A stretch of 64,000 nt of DNA from Larimichthys crocea (Eukaryota > Chordata > Actinopteri > Sciaenidae): the NCBI RefSeq assembly GCF_000972845.2, contig NC_040028.1, positions 12,346,038 through 12,410,037 of the forward strand, given 5' to 3'. The notes beneath the pieces were generated by a model, which saw only the letters and a program-made list of their open reading frames with translations, was not told the origin of the DNA and did not search any database. The position numbers and the translations under genes were made by a program. Positions 1 to 8,332 of the stretch are shown here, one piece after another; the stretch's first letter is position 1; the number at the start of each line of letters is the position of its first letter.

Positions 1-404
1 GATTAATGAATTAATGATCGCACACACACACACACACACACACACGGCTGACACTGCAGGTGATAAATATGTGGTTCAGTTATTATGATGCTGCATTGTT
101 CTATACATTCCCATTGGTATAACATGCATAAACAATGCACAGTCTCTCTCTCTGTCTCTCTCTGTTTCTCTCGCTCTCTCTCTTCATGCAGGTTTGTAAT
201 CTTGTGAGGACGAGCTGATGAAGATGTTCCAGTTGATCAGAATCAGAAGCTATTAGTTTAATAACTCAATCTGAGTTCTGAAAGAACCCTTCTCTAATGT
301 TTCTATTTGGATTCATCGACTGATGAAGGGTAAGACTCTCTTTACTTCCTACAAAATACAAAAAAGTGCTGGTCCTTAAAAAGTTCCGAACAGATACAGA
401 CACC
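1..404. repeat. Non-genic edge with (CA)n and CT-rich microsatellites
   Basis: A (CA)n run lies at about 21-45 and a CT/TCTG-rich run at about 140-183. I see no coding region or RNA gene in the remainder. Confidence 0.8.
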
Positions 405-1105
405 TGACATTATGATCACCTGCCTAATATTCTGTTCCCCCTGAACCATTTTTTTGCTTTGTGGCAGGGCGCATTATCCTGATAAAAGAGGACACTGCCA
501 TCAGAGAATGCTGTTTCCATGAAAGGGTGTACATGGTCTGCAACAGTGCTTTAGGTAGGTGGTATGTGTCAAAGTAACATCCACATGAATGGCAGGACCC
601 GAGGTTTCCCAGCAGAACATTGCTCAAAACATCACACTGCCTCCATAGGCTTGCCTTCTTCCCACAGTTCATCCTGGTGGCATATGTTCCCTAGATAAGC
701 CACACACAACTACCCAGTCACCCACATTAAGTAAGAGAAAACATGATGCATCAGACCAGATCAAACATTCTTCCATTGCTCCTTGGTCCAGTTCTGATGC
801 TCTTGTGTCCATTGTTGGTGCTTTCAACAGTGGACAAGGGTCAGCATGAACCCTGACTGGTCTGCCCCATACTCAACAAACTGTTATGCACTGTGTGTTC
901 TGACACATTTTTATCAGGACCAGCATTAACTCTTTCAGCAGTTTGAGCTACAGTAGCTTGTCGTCGTCGATCGAAACACAGCTGCCAGCCTTCACTCCCC
1001 ATGTGCATCAATGAGTCTTGGTGCCAGGACCCTTTTGCCAGCACACCACTTTTCCTAGCTTGGACCACTTTTGATAGGGACTGACCACTGTGGACCAGGA
1101 ATACC
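405..1105 (-). pseudogene. Tc1-like transposase relic, left part (interrupted)
   Basis: This is a decayed DNA transposon of the Tc1/mariner superfamily. Read on the minus strand, about 850-1105 resembles the N-terminal helix-turn-helix half of a Tc1-type transposase (phrases like ATVAQTAERVNAG and SEHTVHNSLLSMG). About 424-672 resembles the catalytic half. The frames are broken by indels and stops, and the part between the left terminus (about 408-435) and 440 looks deleted compared with full-length relatives that I recall. The element is cut at 1105/1106 by the DIRS1-like insertion and resumes at 6931. The family assignment rests on recalled similarity, not on a search. Confidence 0.72.
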
Positions 1106-1150
1106 GTCGGGTTACTTAACGTAATCCCTGGTTCTTTGATAACAGAGTGA

Positions 1151-1296
1151 GGTGTTTCACTATGGGAATCGCTTCTGGCGAGACCATTACGGAAGCTCCA
1201 ATGACACAACGTCTGTCTCCGACAGACAGGTCGACGCGTAGGGAAGGCCCCGCCCCCTCTATATACCACCGTCGACCGCCCCGTCCGGGCCATTCT
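1151..1296 (+). repeat. DIRS1-like left inverted terminal repeat
   Basis: This 146-bp segment is the reverse complement of 6764-6909, with no mismatch that I could find. It contains a small hairpin (GTCTGTC, loop TCC, GACAGAC at 1211-1227), a GC-box-like CCCCGCCCCC and a TATATA. These promoter-like motifs point rightward, into the element and antisense to its genes. The outermost 45 bp (1106-1150) are not shared with the other end. Confidence 0.93.
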
Positions 1297-1337
1297 TATC
1301 GGTTTCTTCCCTCATATATGCAAGGAGGGATTTGTTG

Positions 1338-1430
1338 GTGAAACACCTCACTCTGTTATCAAAGAACCAGGGATTACGTTAAGTAACCCGACGTTCTTTT
1401 TCTAACTTCGCTCGGTGTTTCACTATGGGA
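1338..1430. repeat. Internal complementary region (circle-junction template)
   Basis: 1338-1392 is the exact reverse complement of the left end (1106-1160), and 1393-1430 is the exact reverse complement of the right end (6893-6930). The two abut with no gap at 1392/1393. In DIRS1 this region is thought to template the joining of the ends into a circle. It lies just beyond the recombinase stop codon. Confidence 0.93.
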
Positions 1431-1493
1431 GATATAGACCACTCCCGGAATGCATAATCTCCCGAAGTCATCTGGCTCCTGACTGGGATGACA

Positions 1494-4400
1494 TCAACCA
1501 GTTTCTGAAGCACCAGACTCGAGTACTGCGTGAGCTAGGGATGGACCTGAGACATCCAGCCTATAGAATCTCACGAAAGTGTGCGGAGAAGCCCAACTCG
1601 CCGCCGCACAAATGTCCTCCACCCTAACTCCTTTAAACAGAGCCCATGACGTAGCCATGCTCCTGGTGGAGTGAGCTTTCAAACCTGCAGGGGGCTGCTG
1701 GCCCCTGCACCTGTAAGCTAGCCCTATAGCATCCACAATCCAATGTGACAGTCTCTGTCGGGATAGTGGCTTCCCCTTGTGGGGCGTGGCCCAAGACACA
1801 AACAGCTGATCGGTTCCCCGGAAGCTGGCTGTCCTGTTCACATACACACGTAATGCACGCACAGGGCACAGAGTGTTCAGTCTGCTCTCCTCCGCTGACC
1901 CAAACGGCGGAGGATGAAAAGCCTTCAATTCCACTGTGGGGCATCTGTAAGCAGATTCCACCACTTTAGGTATGAACGCCGGATTCGGCCGTAAACACAC
2001 CTTAGACAAGCCCGGCGCAAACTGCAAGCAAGCCGGGCGGGTTGACAGCGCATGTAAATCACTCACTCGCTTCGCAGTAGTCAAAGCGAGGAGGAGAGCG
2101 GTCTTAAGTGACAAAAACTTCAGACCCACCACCTCCAAAGGTTCAAATGGGTGTTGTGAAAGAGCGTCTAACACAATCGCCAAGTCCCATAATGGCACCA
2201 TAGGCCTGGAAACTGGCAGTTTCCGGCGCACTCCGTTCATAAAGCGGCATACCAACGGATGCTGGCCCACCGGCTTATCCCCCAAGCCTATGTGGCATGC
2301 TGAAATAGCGGCCAGATACACCTTGATAGTGGAAAAGGCTTTACCCTTTTCCAGCAGGTCTTGGAGAAAACAGAGAATGTCTTTCACTGAGCACTGAAAT
2401 GAGACAATACGTCTGGCCTCACACCACTCCTCAAACACTCGCCACTTACAACTGTATAATGAGCGAGTGGATGAAGCCCTCGCACACTGAATAGTGTCGA
2501 TCACGTTCCGAGGCAATCCAGCAGTGCCCAAATTTAACCTCTCACGGGCCAGGCCCAGAGAGCCACCTGCTCTGGATGGGGATGGTAAATCTCCCCCCCT
2601 GCCTGAGACAAGAGGTCCCTGCGCAGCGGCAGGGGCCAAGGTTGGCCTGATAGTACTTGAACTATCTCCGCTATCCAGTGTTTGGACGGCCACCGTGGGG
2701 CTATCAAAATCAGCGACAGGCCCTGAGCTCTCACTCTGGTCAGTGTGGGGGAGATCAGACTGAGAGGAGGAAATGCGTACAGCAAGACGTTTGGCCACGG
2801 GTGCGCCAGCGCATCCACACCTAACGGCGCATCCTCCTCCGTTAATGAGAAATACAGCTGACAATGCGCGTTTTCTCGCGAGGCGAACAGATCTACGGCA
2901 GCCCGGCCGTACCTCTGCCACAGCTGGCTCACCACCTGGGGATGGAGTTTCCATTCCCCGAACAGAGGGTTTCCTCTTGACATGAGATCTGCGCCCCTGT
3001 TCAGCACTCCCGCTACGTGCGTCGCCCGCAGCGACCCGAGCCGAGAGACGCTCCACAGAATTATTTTCTGTGCCAGTTTGTGAAGCCGTGAAGAGCGCGT
3101 GCCTCCCTGACGGTTCACGTATGCCACCACCGTGGAGTTGTCGGATTTCACCAGCACATGCTGCCCTCTCAGGTGAGGGAGAAAATGTTTCAAGGCCAGA
3201 AACACTGCCATCAACTCGAGATAGTTTATATGCGCCTGAGCCAGCTCCGCTGACCAGGTGCCATTCACTGCTCTGCCCTTGAATGTCGCTCCCCAACCTG
3301 TCATGGACGCGTCCGTTGTTATGACAACCCTTGACGCCACCGTCCCCAGGCTGACACCCTGAGAGAAAATCGCCGGATTTCTCCACTGGTGGAGAGCTGC
3401 CGTGCACTCTGGCGAAACTGTCACCGAGCGAGAGAGGTGACGGCGGGGACACAGTCTTAACGATGCCACCCATCTCTGCACATCCCTCATCAGCAGGAGG
3501 CCCAGCCTCACTACTGAAATGACAGAAGCCATTAGCCCCAGCAGCCGTAGACACAGTCTGAACTGCACTGCTGTCCCCGGTTGAAACCGGGCCAGACACT
3601 GATTGAACGACTGTAGCCTCTCCTCCGATAGCGTGGCACGATATCTGAGGGAGTCTATACTGACACCCAGATAGGAGATGCATTGTGCGGGAAGCACTCG
3701 GCTTTTGGTCCAGTTTATTCTGAAACCCAGGCCGCTGAGGTGAGACGTCACAGTCTCCACATCCCTGAGTGCCTGCTCCCGTGAATGAGAGCATATCAGA
3801 TAATCGTCTATGTACGAAAATATCCTGATACCTCTGCTCCTTAACGGAGACAGTGCTGCTTCCACACATTTGCTGAAAACCCGTGGAGCCAGCGAGAGAC
3901 CAAACGGGAGCACTCGGTATTCGTAGGCTATGCCCCGGTGAGCAAACCTGAGGAATTTCCTGTGTGCAGGGAAAATCTCGATGTGAAAATATGCATCTGC
4001 CAGATCGATAGTGGCAAACCAGTCGCCGGGACGGATAGACTGACACAACACTTTTATTGTTAACATTCTGAACGTGTATTTTCTCAGATGACTGTTTAAC
4101 ACACGCAGATCCAGAATGGGACGCAGTGCTCCCCCTTTCTTTGGGATGAGGAAGTAACGGGAGTAAAACCCCTGCTGACTCTCCTCGACCGGGACCACTC
4201 TGATTGCTCTTTTGATTAAAAGAGAATCGATTTCGTCCTGTAACACCCGTGCAGCTTCCCCCTCTGCTACTGACATCAAAACACCGTTGAATCTCGGTGG
4301 TTTTGTAGCAAACTGAAGCCTGTATCCCCGGGAAACAGACAACATGACCCATGTGTTTACTGCGCATGCGCGCCATTTCTCCACCTGAACCGCCAGAGGC

Positions 4401-4790
4401 CCTCTCTCCAGAGGGGCGATGGCGCCCACCGGTGGCCGGGAGGAGGTATGAACCTCCCTCCCTGGGCTGCACGGTGTTTGATTCAGTATTTTTTGTGTGA
4501 GACACACCGCCCTCGGCTCTTGGCCTGGCTGCGGGGCTGTCACTTTTATTTCTTTGAACATGGGAACATGAAAATGAGTGTTTGGTGACACCCAGGGGGA
4601 CAGCTCTTGGCTGTAGTGAACAACAGGTGCTTGGTGACACTTGTTCGAACATGACAGTCTCTCTCCCCCGCCTTTCTGAACTAGCGGGGAGGGACCGTGG
4701 CTGCTGGCTCCAGAAACCCAAACCGGAGCCGCTGCTCTGAACTCCTCTCTTCTCCTCTTTGCCGGAGGAGGAACAGGAGATGAGGGGCAT
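1494..4790 (-). CDS. DIRS1-like tyrosine recombinase (long overlapping frame)
   Basis: The frame is open for 1098 codons, but only the part from about 2700 down to 1494 looks like protein selected in this frame. The rest runs antisense-free but out of frame through the RT coding region. The C-terminal 390 residues form a phage-integrase-like tyrosine recombinase: an N-terminal core-binding part (ARASSTRSLYSCKWRVFEEW), catalytic Arg in TTAKRVSDLHAL, the HSTRSMATSWA box (H-x-x-R) and the nucleophile Tyr in FVRFYRLDV. It would integrate the circular DNA. No ATG lies close upstream of the domain, so translation may use frameshifting, reinitiation or a spliced RNA. The frame is the same as gag, with only the gag stop between them. 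Confidence 0.85.
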   Translation of the reverse strand: MPLISCSSSGKEEKRGVQSSGSGLGFWSQQPRSLPASSERRGRETVMFEQVSPSTCCSLQPRAVPLGVTKHSFSCSHVQRNKSDSPAARPRAEGGVSHTKNTESNTVQPREGGSYLLPATGGRHRPSGERASGGSGGEMARMRSKHMGHVVCFPGIQASVCYKTTEIQRCFDVSSRGGSCTGVTGRNRFSFNQKSNQSGPGRGESAGVLLPLLPHPKERGSTASHSGSACVKQSSEKIHVQNVNNKSVVSVYPSRRLVCHYRSGRCIFSHRDFPCTQEIPQVCSPGHSLRIPSAPVWSLAGSTGFQQMCGSSTVSVKEQRYQDIFVHRRLSDMLSFTGAGTQGCGDCDVSPQRPGFQNKLDQKPSASRTMHLLSGCQYRLPQISCHAIGGEATVVQSVSGPVSTGDSSAVQTVSTAAGANGFCHFSSEAGPPADEGCAEMGGIVKTVSPPSPLSLGDSFARVHGSSPPVEKSGDFLSGCQPGDGGVKGCHNNGRVHDRLGSDIQGQSSEWHLVSGAGSGAYKLSRVDGSVSGLETFSPSPERAACAGEIRQLHGGGIREPSGRHALFTASQTGTENNSVERLSARVAAGDARSGSAEQGRRSHVKRKPSVRGMETPSPGGEPAVAEVRPGCRRSVRLARKRALSAVFLINGGGCAVRCGCAGAPVAKRLAVRISSSQSDLPHTDQSESSGPVADFDSPTVAVQTLDSGDSSSTIRPTLAPAAAQGPLVSGRGGDLPSPSRAGGSLGLARERLNLGTAGLPRNVIDTIQCARASSTRSLYSCKWRVFEEWCEARRIVSFQCSVKDILCFLQDLLEKGKAFSTIKVYLAAISACHIGLGDKPVGQHPLVCRFMNGVRRKLPVSRPMVPLWDLAIVLDALSQHPFEPLEVVGLKFLSLKTALLLALTTAKRVSDLHALSTRPACLQFAPGLSKVCLRPNPAFIPKVVESAYRCPTVELKAFHPPPFGSAEESRLNTLCPVRALRVYVNRTASFRGTDQLFVSWATPHKGKPLSRQRLSHWIVDAIGLAYRCRGQQPPAGLKAHSTRSMATSWALFKGVRVEDICAAASWASPHTFVRFYRLDVSGPSLAHAVLESGASETG

Positions 4791-5167
4791 GGTGCGTCAG
4801 GCAGACCGCTTCTTCCCCTCCCTCTGGGGTTGGGCAGAGTTGCGTTTCGCCGCCGCCACTGCGGCGAAAGAGTGCTTGCCCCAGGGCTTGTTATTGCCCG
4901 CTCTCGGCTGCTGGTCGCCGCGACCGGCACCCGGTCTGTGACTCGGTCTCGCGTCCCCCTGTCTTCCTCTCGCTGCTGCGGCCGCAGCAGCGAATCCGGT
5001 GCGAGGTGGGGGCCGCGGGATCTGCTTTCGAGGCAAACACAGCTCGAATGCCTCACCCTCCTGCTTTCTCTGTGTGCTGGTTTCACGCATTCTCTCCAGA
5101 GCTGGGCCGAAGAGACCCTTGGTGGGGTCGTACGCGGCGTCCATGACCTCCGCTTTTTGAGTGTCAC
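2534..5167 (-). CDS. DIRS1-like reverse transcriptase / RNase H / Dam-type methyltransferase
   Basis: The frame is open for 877 codons. The true start is uncertain because the first 120 or so codons overlap gag in another frame. The reverse transcriptase spans about residues 310-520, with FATIDLADAYFHIE (motif A, catalytic D) and YIDDYLI (motif C, encoded near 3794-3816). An RNase H domain follows at about 580-690, with TTDAS, INYLELMAVFLAL and KSDNSTVVAYV supplying the D-E-D residues. The last 170 residues (VDLFASREN, YAFPPLSLI, LIAPRWPSKHW) match the Dam-type methyltransferase-like module of DIRS elements. No frameshift is present. This protein would copy the element's RNA; the role of the methyltransferase is not known. 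Confidence 0.9.
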   Translation of the reverse strand: MTLKKRRSWTPRTTPPRVSSAQLWRECVKPAHRESRRVRHSSCVCLESRSRGPHLAPDSLLRPQQREEDRGTRDRVTDRVPVAATSSRERAITSPGASTLSPQWRRRNATLPNPRGRGRSGLPDAPCPSSPVPPPAKRRREEFRAAAPVWVSGASSHGPSPLVQKGGGERLSCSNKCHQAPVVHYSQELSPWVSPNTHFHVPMFKEIKVTAPQPGQEPRAVCLTQKILNQTPCSPGREVHTSSRPPVGAIAPLERGPLAVQVEKWRACAVNTWVMLSVSRGYRLQFATKPPRFNGVLMSVAEGEAARVLQDEIDSLLIKRAIRVVPVEESQQGFYSRYFLIPKKGGALRPILDLRVLNSHLRKYTFRMLTIKVLCQSIRPGDWFATIDLADAYFHIEIFPAHRKFLRFAHRGIAYEYRVLPFGLSLAPRVFSKCVEAALSPLRSRGIRIFSYIDDYLICSHSREQALRDVETVTSHLSGLGFRINWTKSRVLPAQCISYLGVSIDSLRYRATLSEERLQSFNQCLARFQPGTAVQFRLCLRLLGLMASVISVVRLGLLLMRDVQRWVASLRLCPRRHLSRSVTVSPECTAALHQWRNPAIFSQGVSLGTVASRVVITTDASMTGWGATFKGRAVNGTWSAELAQAHINYLELMAVFLALKHFLPHLRGQHVLVKSDNSTVVAYVNRQGGTRSSRLHKLAQKIILWSVSRLGSLRATHVAGVLNRGADLMSRGNPLFGEWKLHPQVVSQLWQRYGRAAVDLFASRENAHCQLYFSLTEEDAPLGVDALAHPWPNVLLYAFPPLSLISPTLTRVRAQGLSLILIAPRWPSKHWIAEIVQVLSGQPWPLPLRRDLLSQAGGEIYHPHPEQVALWAWPVRG

Positions 5168-6341
5168 CCAGCCCTGACAGGGAGAGCCACAGAGCTCTTT
5201 CTCCCGCGACTGCCAGGCCCATGACGCGCCCGCAGCCCTGCACAGCTCCGCGTGAGGAGCGCAGGAGGAGGTCGTTCACCACACAGATCTCGTCCCACAG
5301 CGTCGGGTTCGGGACCCCCGAATCCAACTGGCGGCCCATCTCCTCCAAAATCTCCGCTTGATAAGCCGACAACAGCGTGACGGCGTTTAGCGAGCAGACC
5401 GACTGCGCAGCATATTTGTACATACGCTGATACACACCTGCTGCTGTACGCTCCGTTTTACCGGGCAGGGAGATGCGCGAAGACGCTGAGATGGATCGGC
5501 GGCTCGGATGGAGGTGGTAGGCCAGTGAAGGCTCCACAGCCGGGGGTTCGGCCAGCCCCAGCTCCGCCATGCCATGCACTTCTAGCTTGGAGTAGCCCTG
5601 TGTGGTTACCTTGCTCTTGAACGGGCTCGACCAAAACCGACTCATCTCGGTCATGCAGGCCGGGACCGCTGGGAGCAGCTGCTTGGCCGGAGGGCGGGTC
5701 GGAGGGAGTCTCTTACCATCGTAGAGGTCCCTTGTCGCCCCCTCCATGTCCTGAGCCGCCGGCCAGGGAATATTCAGTTTAGCCGCGGCTCGTTTGCAAA
5801 CCTCGTACAGGTTGTTATCCACTGGAGCGGCTGCTTCGGTTGAGCTAGGAGGTCTGGATTGCGTGGGGAAGGTAGAGTCCTCCTCTCCTTCCTCCATGTC
5901 ATCCAATTCGAGGATGTCAGAACCGGTCTCACCGTCTGCATCGTCGTCTCCCTCCCGCCTGAAGACATCTTCAAACAGCGGGGGTATGGGCTCAACCTCC
6001 TCCATCACGTCCGCCCAGTCCCTCGGGACTCGCGGCTGATGGGCAGTGTGGATCTCCTGAGCGGTATCTGAAGCGGCGAGGGACGGGTCCCTGCCGTCAG
6101 TACCTGTCACAGCCACTCTCAGTCTCCTCTCCAGGACCTTCATCGGCATGGTGCAGCAATGTGCGCAAACCTGCGGGTCCGCTAGCGCCGCCTGAGCGTG
6201 CTTAGCTCCCATGCACACGATACACATAGGGTGGGGGTCTCTGCCCGAAATCGTTGCTCCACATGACGTTGGGCAACGGCGGGAAGAGCCCTTCCCCTCC
6301 GTCTGCCCGGCTCCTATGACGGGGGCTGCGGGGACAGACAT
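4797..6341 (-). CDS. DIRS1-like Gag-type protein
   Basis: This is a 514-residue open frame, the first in the element. DIRS1 gag products are thought to package the RNA into particles. The N-terminal 60 residues hold paired cysteines (CPTSC, CIVC, CAHCC), which suggest a zinc-binding knuckle. An acidic stretch follows (about residues 115-155, rich in E and D). The C-terminus is basic and glycine/arginine/alanine-rich, ending in KKRSA, consistent with RNA binding. The start was chosen as the first ATG after the roughly 420-bp leader. The stop is followed in the same frame by a long open frame leading to the recombinase, and the last 370 bp overlap the RT frame. There is no enzymatic motif. Confidence 0.85.
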   Translation of the reverse strand: MSVPAAPVIGAGQTEGKGSSRRCPTSCGATISGRDPHPMCIVCMGAKHAQAALADPQVCAHCCTMPMKVLERRLRVAVTGTDGRDPSLAASDTAQEIHTAHQPRVPRDWADVMEEVEPIPPLFEDVFRREGDDDADGETGSDILELDDMEEGEEDSTFPTQSRPPSSTEAAAPVDNNLYEVCKRAAAKLNIPWPAAQDMEGATRDLYDGKRLPPTRPPAKQLLPAVPACMTEMSRFWSSPFKSKVTTQGYSKLEVHGMAELGLAEPPAVEPSLAYHLHPSRRSISASSRISLPGKTERTAAGVYQRMYKYAAQSVCSLNAVTLLSAYQAEILEEMGRQLDSGVPNPTLWDEICVVNDLLLRSSRGAVQGCGRVMGLAVAGERALWLSLSGLGDTQKAEVMDAAYDPTKGLFGPALERMRETSTQRKQEGEAFELCLPRKQIPRPPPRTGFAAAAAAARGRQGDARPSHRPGAGRGDQQPRAGNNKPWGKHSFAAVAAAKRNSAQPQREGKKRSA

Positions 6342-6763
6342 GCCAGTCTGGGGAGAAATGTGGTACTAGGGGTGAACCTAGTTTAAAATTTTTATTGGGG
6401 TATATAGTTGGTGTGAGCCTAACTATAACCTGTCGTGTGGAGAATAGTTCGCCGTTACGCGTTAACTATGCTCCAAATGACGGTGGCACACAAGCTAATG
6501 TGAGCACCTAGCCCGAGCTCGAGTGAACGTAGCCCGAAGCTGGCAGGGCACCCGGTGGTTGAGCACCTGGTGACCCGTCGGGAAGCTCGCCACAACGCGG
6601 TCGCAATCCCACTGAAATAACCGTCAGCACAGTCCAGAGTCTGTTGGTGCCGCGCTAGGCAACGTTTCCCTTAACGGGACGTTTGATAGCAGTTAAGCTA
6701 GCAACCAACCTGACAACCGGATGAACTGAGGGAGCTCTCGTAATTCCGCTGAGGAAGAAAGCG
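6342..6763 (-). other. Leader of the DIRS1-like element
   Basis: This is a 422-bp noncoding leader between the right terminal repeat and the gag start. I see no further gene in it. Confidence 0.6.
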
Positions 6764-6909
6764 AGAATGGCCCGGACGGGGCGGTCGACGGTGGTATATA
6801 GAGGGGGCGGGGCCTTCCCTACGCGTCGACCTGTCTGTCGGAGACAGACGTTGTGTCATTGGAGCTTCCGTAATGGTCTCGCCAGAAGCGATTCCCATAG
6901 TGAAACACC
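6764..6909 (-). repeat. DIRS1-like right inverted terminal repeat
   Basis: This is the inverted partner of 1151-1296. It lies at the 5' side of the element with respect to its coding strand. The outermost 21 bp (6910-6930) are unique to this end, so the termini are split inverted repeats with end-specific tips, as expected for DIRS1. Confidence 0.93.
6795..6812 (-). promoter_or_regulatory. Putative promoter of the DIRS1-like element
   Basis: On the minus strand a GC-box-like CCCCGCCCCC is followed at once by TCTATATACC (TATATA at 6795-6800), about 450 bp upstream of the gag start at 6341. The spacing and direction suit a sense-strand promoter inside the terminal repeat. This is inference from motifs only. 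Confidence 0.5.
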
Positions 6910-6930
6910 GAGCGAAGTTAGAAAAAGAAC

Positions 6931-7115
6931 CCACAAGCTGCAGGTTTGGAGATGCTCTGACAGAGTTGTGTAGCAATCACAATTTGACCTTATCAATGTC
7001 ACTCAGATCCTGATGCTTGACCATGTTTCTGTGTCTAACATTAACTTAGAGGACAAAATGTTCAGTTGCTGCCTAATATATCCCACCTACTGACAGGTGC
7101 CATTATACTGGATGA
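6931..7115 (-). pseudogene. Tc1-like relic, right part
   Basis: This is the continuation of the 405-1105 transposon after the DIRS1-like insertion. It carries the start of the transposase (reverse strand of about 6940-7065) and the terminal motif GCCTAATATATCCCACC near 7071, matching the other end's GCCTAATATTCTG. It breaks off near 7115. Confidence 0.7.
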
Positions 7116-7685
7116 CAGTGAAGAAACTTGAGTTCTGGTTTGATGTGTTCACTTCTCTTGGTCTGTGTCAGGACTCCAGCAGCAGCTTTCTCAGTGAACT
7201 GATGTTGTTGAGTTGAGTTTGTTTTGTTGTTTTTTTGGGGGGGGGTGTACAAATCTGTCAATACCTAAATAAGAGACATGAGTGTGGAAAAAAAAAGTCA
7301 GTGGGATTTTTTATTTCATAATCCAACAGAACCAAAAACAGTTTTATATAGACATAAAGAAGTAAAGCTGACAGTGTTTTCCACAGACGCTAAATGTGGC
7401 AGAAGGTGAATTGAAGGTTGTGATTAGTTATTTATAATCTGCACCACACAAGCATCTGAGTTTTTGTTTAAAAAAATGGGGAAGGAAAAAGGATGACAGC
7501 ATTTGTCTTGCGTGATTTGATCAGAAAAGAAGATGATTTGAGAGATATACATTACTTCTGTGGATTTCAGTGGATTTTGGATTTTGTTTTGTTGTTTTTA
7601 TTTCTACATTGCAAATGAACTTTGAAGACATCCAAATGAAATAACAAATGTGAATTATATGGTGAACAAAAAAAAAGGTGTAAAC
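7116..7685. other. Intergenic, nothing recognised
   Basis: AT-rich sequence with a poly-T/G run at about 7229-7248 and an A run at 7289. No coding or RNA gene was seen. Confidence 0.6.
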
Positions 7686-8332
7686 AAAGCAAAATCTGTT
7701 TTTAGATTTCACAGAGTTCAAGTAGCAGACACACCTAAACATCAACTGTTCAGAGGAAACTGTGTGAATCAGACCTTCATGGTTGAATTGCCGCAAAGAA
7801 ACAATGCCTGAGGAAGACCAAGAAGAAGAAGTGAACTGCTTGAGCCAAAAAACACCATCGATGGACATGAATGACATGAATGGAAATTAATGGACCTGCA
7901 GAAATCTTGACTTAAGTGAAATTTGAGAATATTGGTTCCAACCGCCGTGTCTTTGTGAAGGCGAGCGAATCGTATCTGCATGTGTGGTTCCCATCGTGAA
8001 CAATGGAGGAGACAAATGTGACACGCTTTGCTGGTGACACTTTTGGCGATTTATTCAAAATTTAAGGCCAGAAATGCTACTATAGTATTCTGCAGTGCTC
8101 AGAATACACGGGAACACCTTCAAGTTGGAAAATCATTCCAGGTGACAACCTCCTGAATCTGCCTGAGGGGATGTCAAGAGTGTGCTCACACTTTTTATGT
8201 TCACCACATAAATCTATATGTGTCAGTTCATCGTTTTGATGTCGTGTGTTCATCTACAGTGTAGAAAGTAATAAAAATAAAGAAAAAACACTAAATGACA
8301 AGGCGTGTCCAAACTTTTGACTGGTACTGTAC
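7686..8332 (+). pseudogene. Tc1-like transposon relic (second family)
   Basis: From about 7900 (TTGGTTCCAACCGCCGTGTC) to the terminus CAAACTTTTGACTGGTAC near 8310-8330, the sequence matches my recollection of the C-terminal half and 3' inverted repeat of a common fish Tc1 element. The transposase is broken by many stops and deletions. The 5' limit is vague. A relic of the same family lies inverted at 12219-12680. Confidence 0.68.

Larger units (their letters stand above)
1106..6930 (-). mobile_element. Full-length DIRS1-like tyrosine-recombinase retrotransposon
   Basis: A 5825-bp element is transcribed leftward. In minus-strand order it has an inverted terminal repeat with promoter motifs, gag (4797-6341), RT/RNase H/methyltransferase (2534-5167), a tyrosine recombinase (ending at 1494), an internal complementary region (1338-1430) and the second terminal repeat. 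DIRS-type elements replicate by reverse transcription and insert a circular DNA with a tyrosine recombinase, so they leave no target duplication. That is what is seen: joining 1105 to 6931 restores a continuous Tc1-like sequence with nothing gained or lost. The two 146-bp terminal repeats appear identical on reading, and all three frames are open, so the insertion is probably recent and the copy may be functional. Confidence 0.93.

Noticed and set aside
1147..1627. Plus-strand short frames in the DIRS1 terminal repeat
   Set aside because: They cover the inverted repeat and the internal complementary region, where sequence is constrained for replication rather than protein. They are antisense to the element.
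1106..6930. An endogenous retrovirus or LTR retrotransposon
   Set aside because: There are no direct LTRs, no primer-binding site, no protease and no DDE integrase. Inverted repeats, the internal complementary region and a tyrosine recombinase identify a DIRS1-type element.
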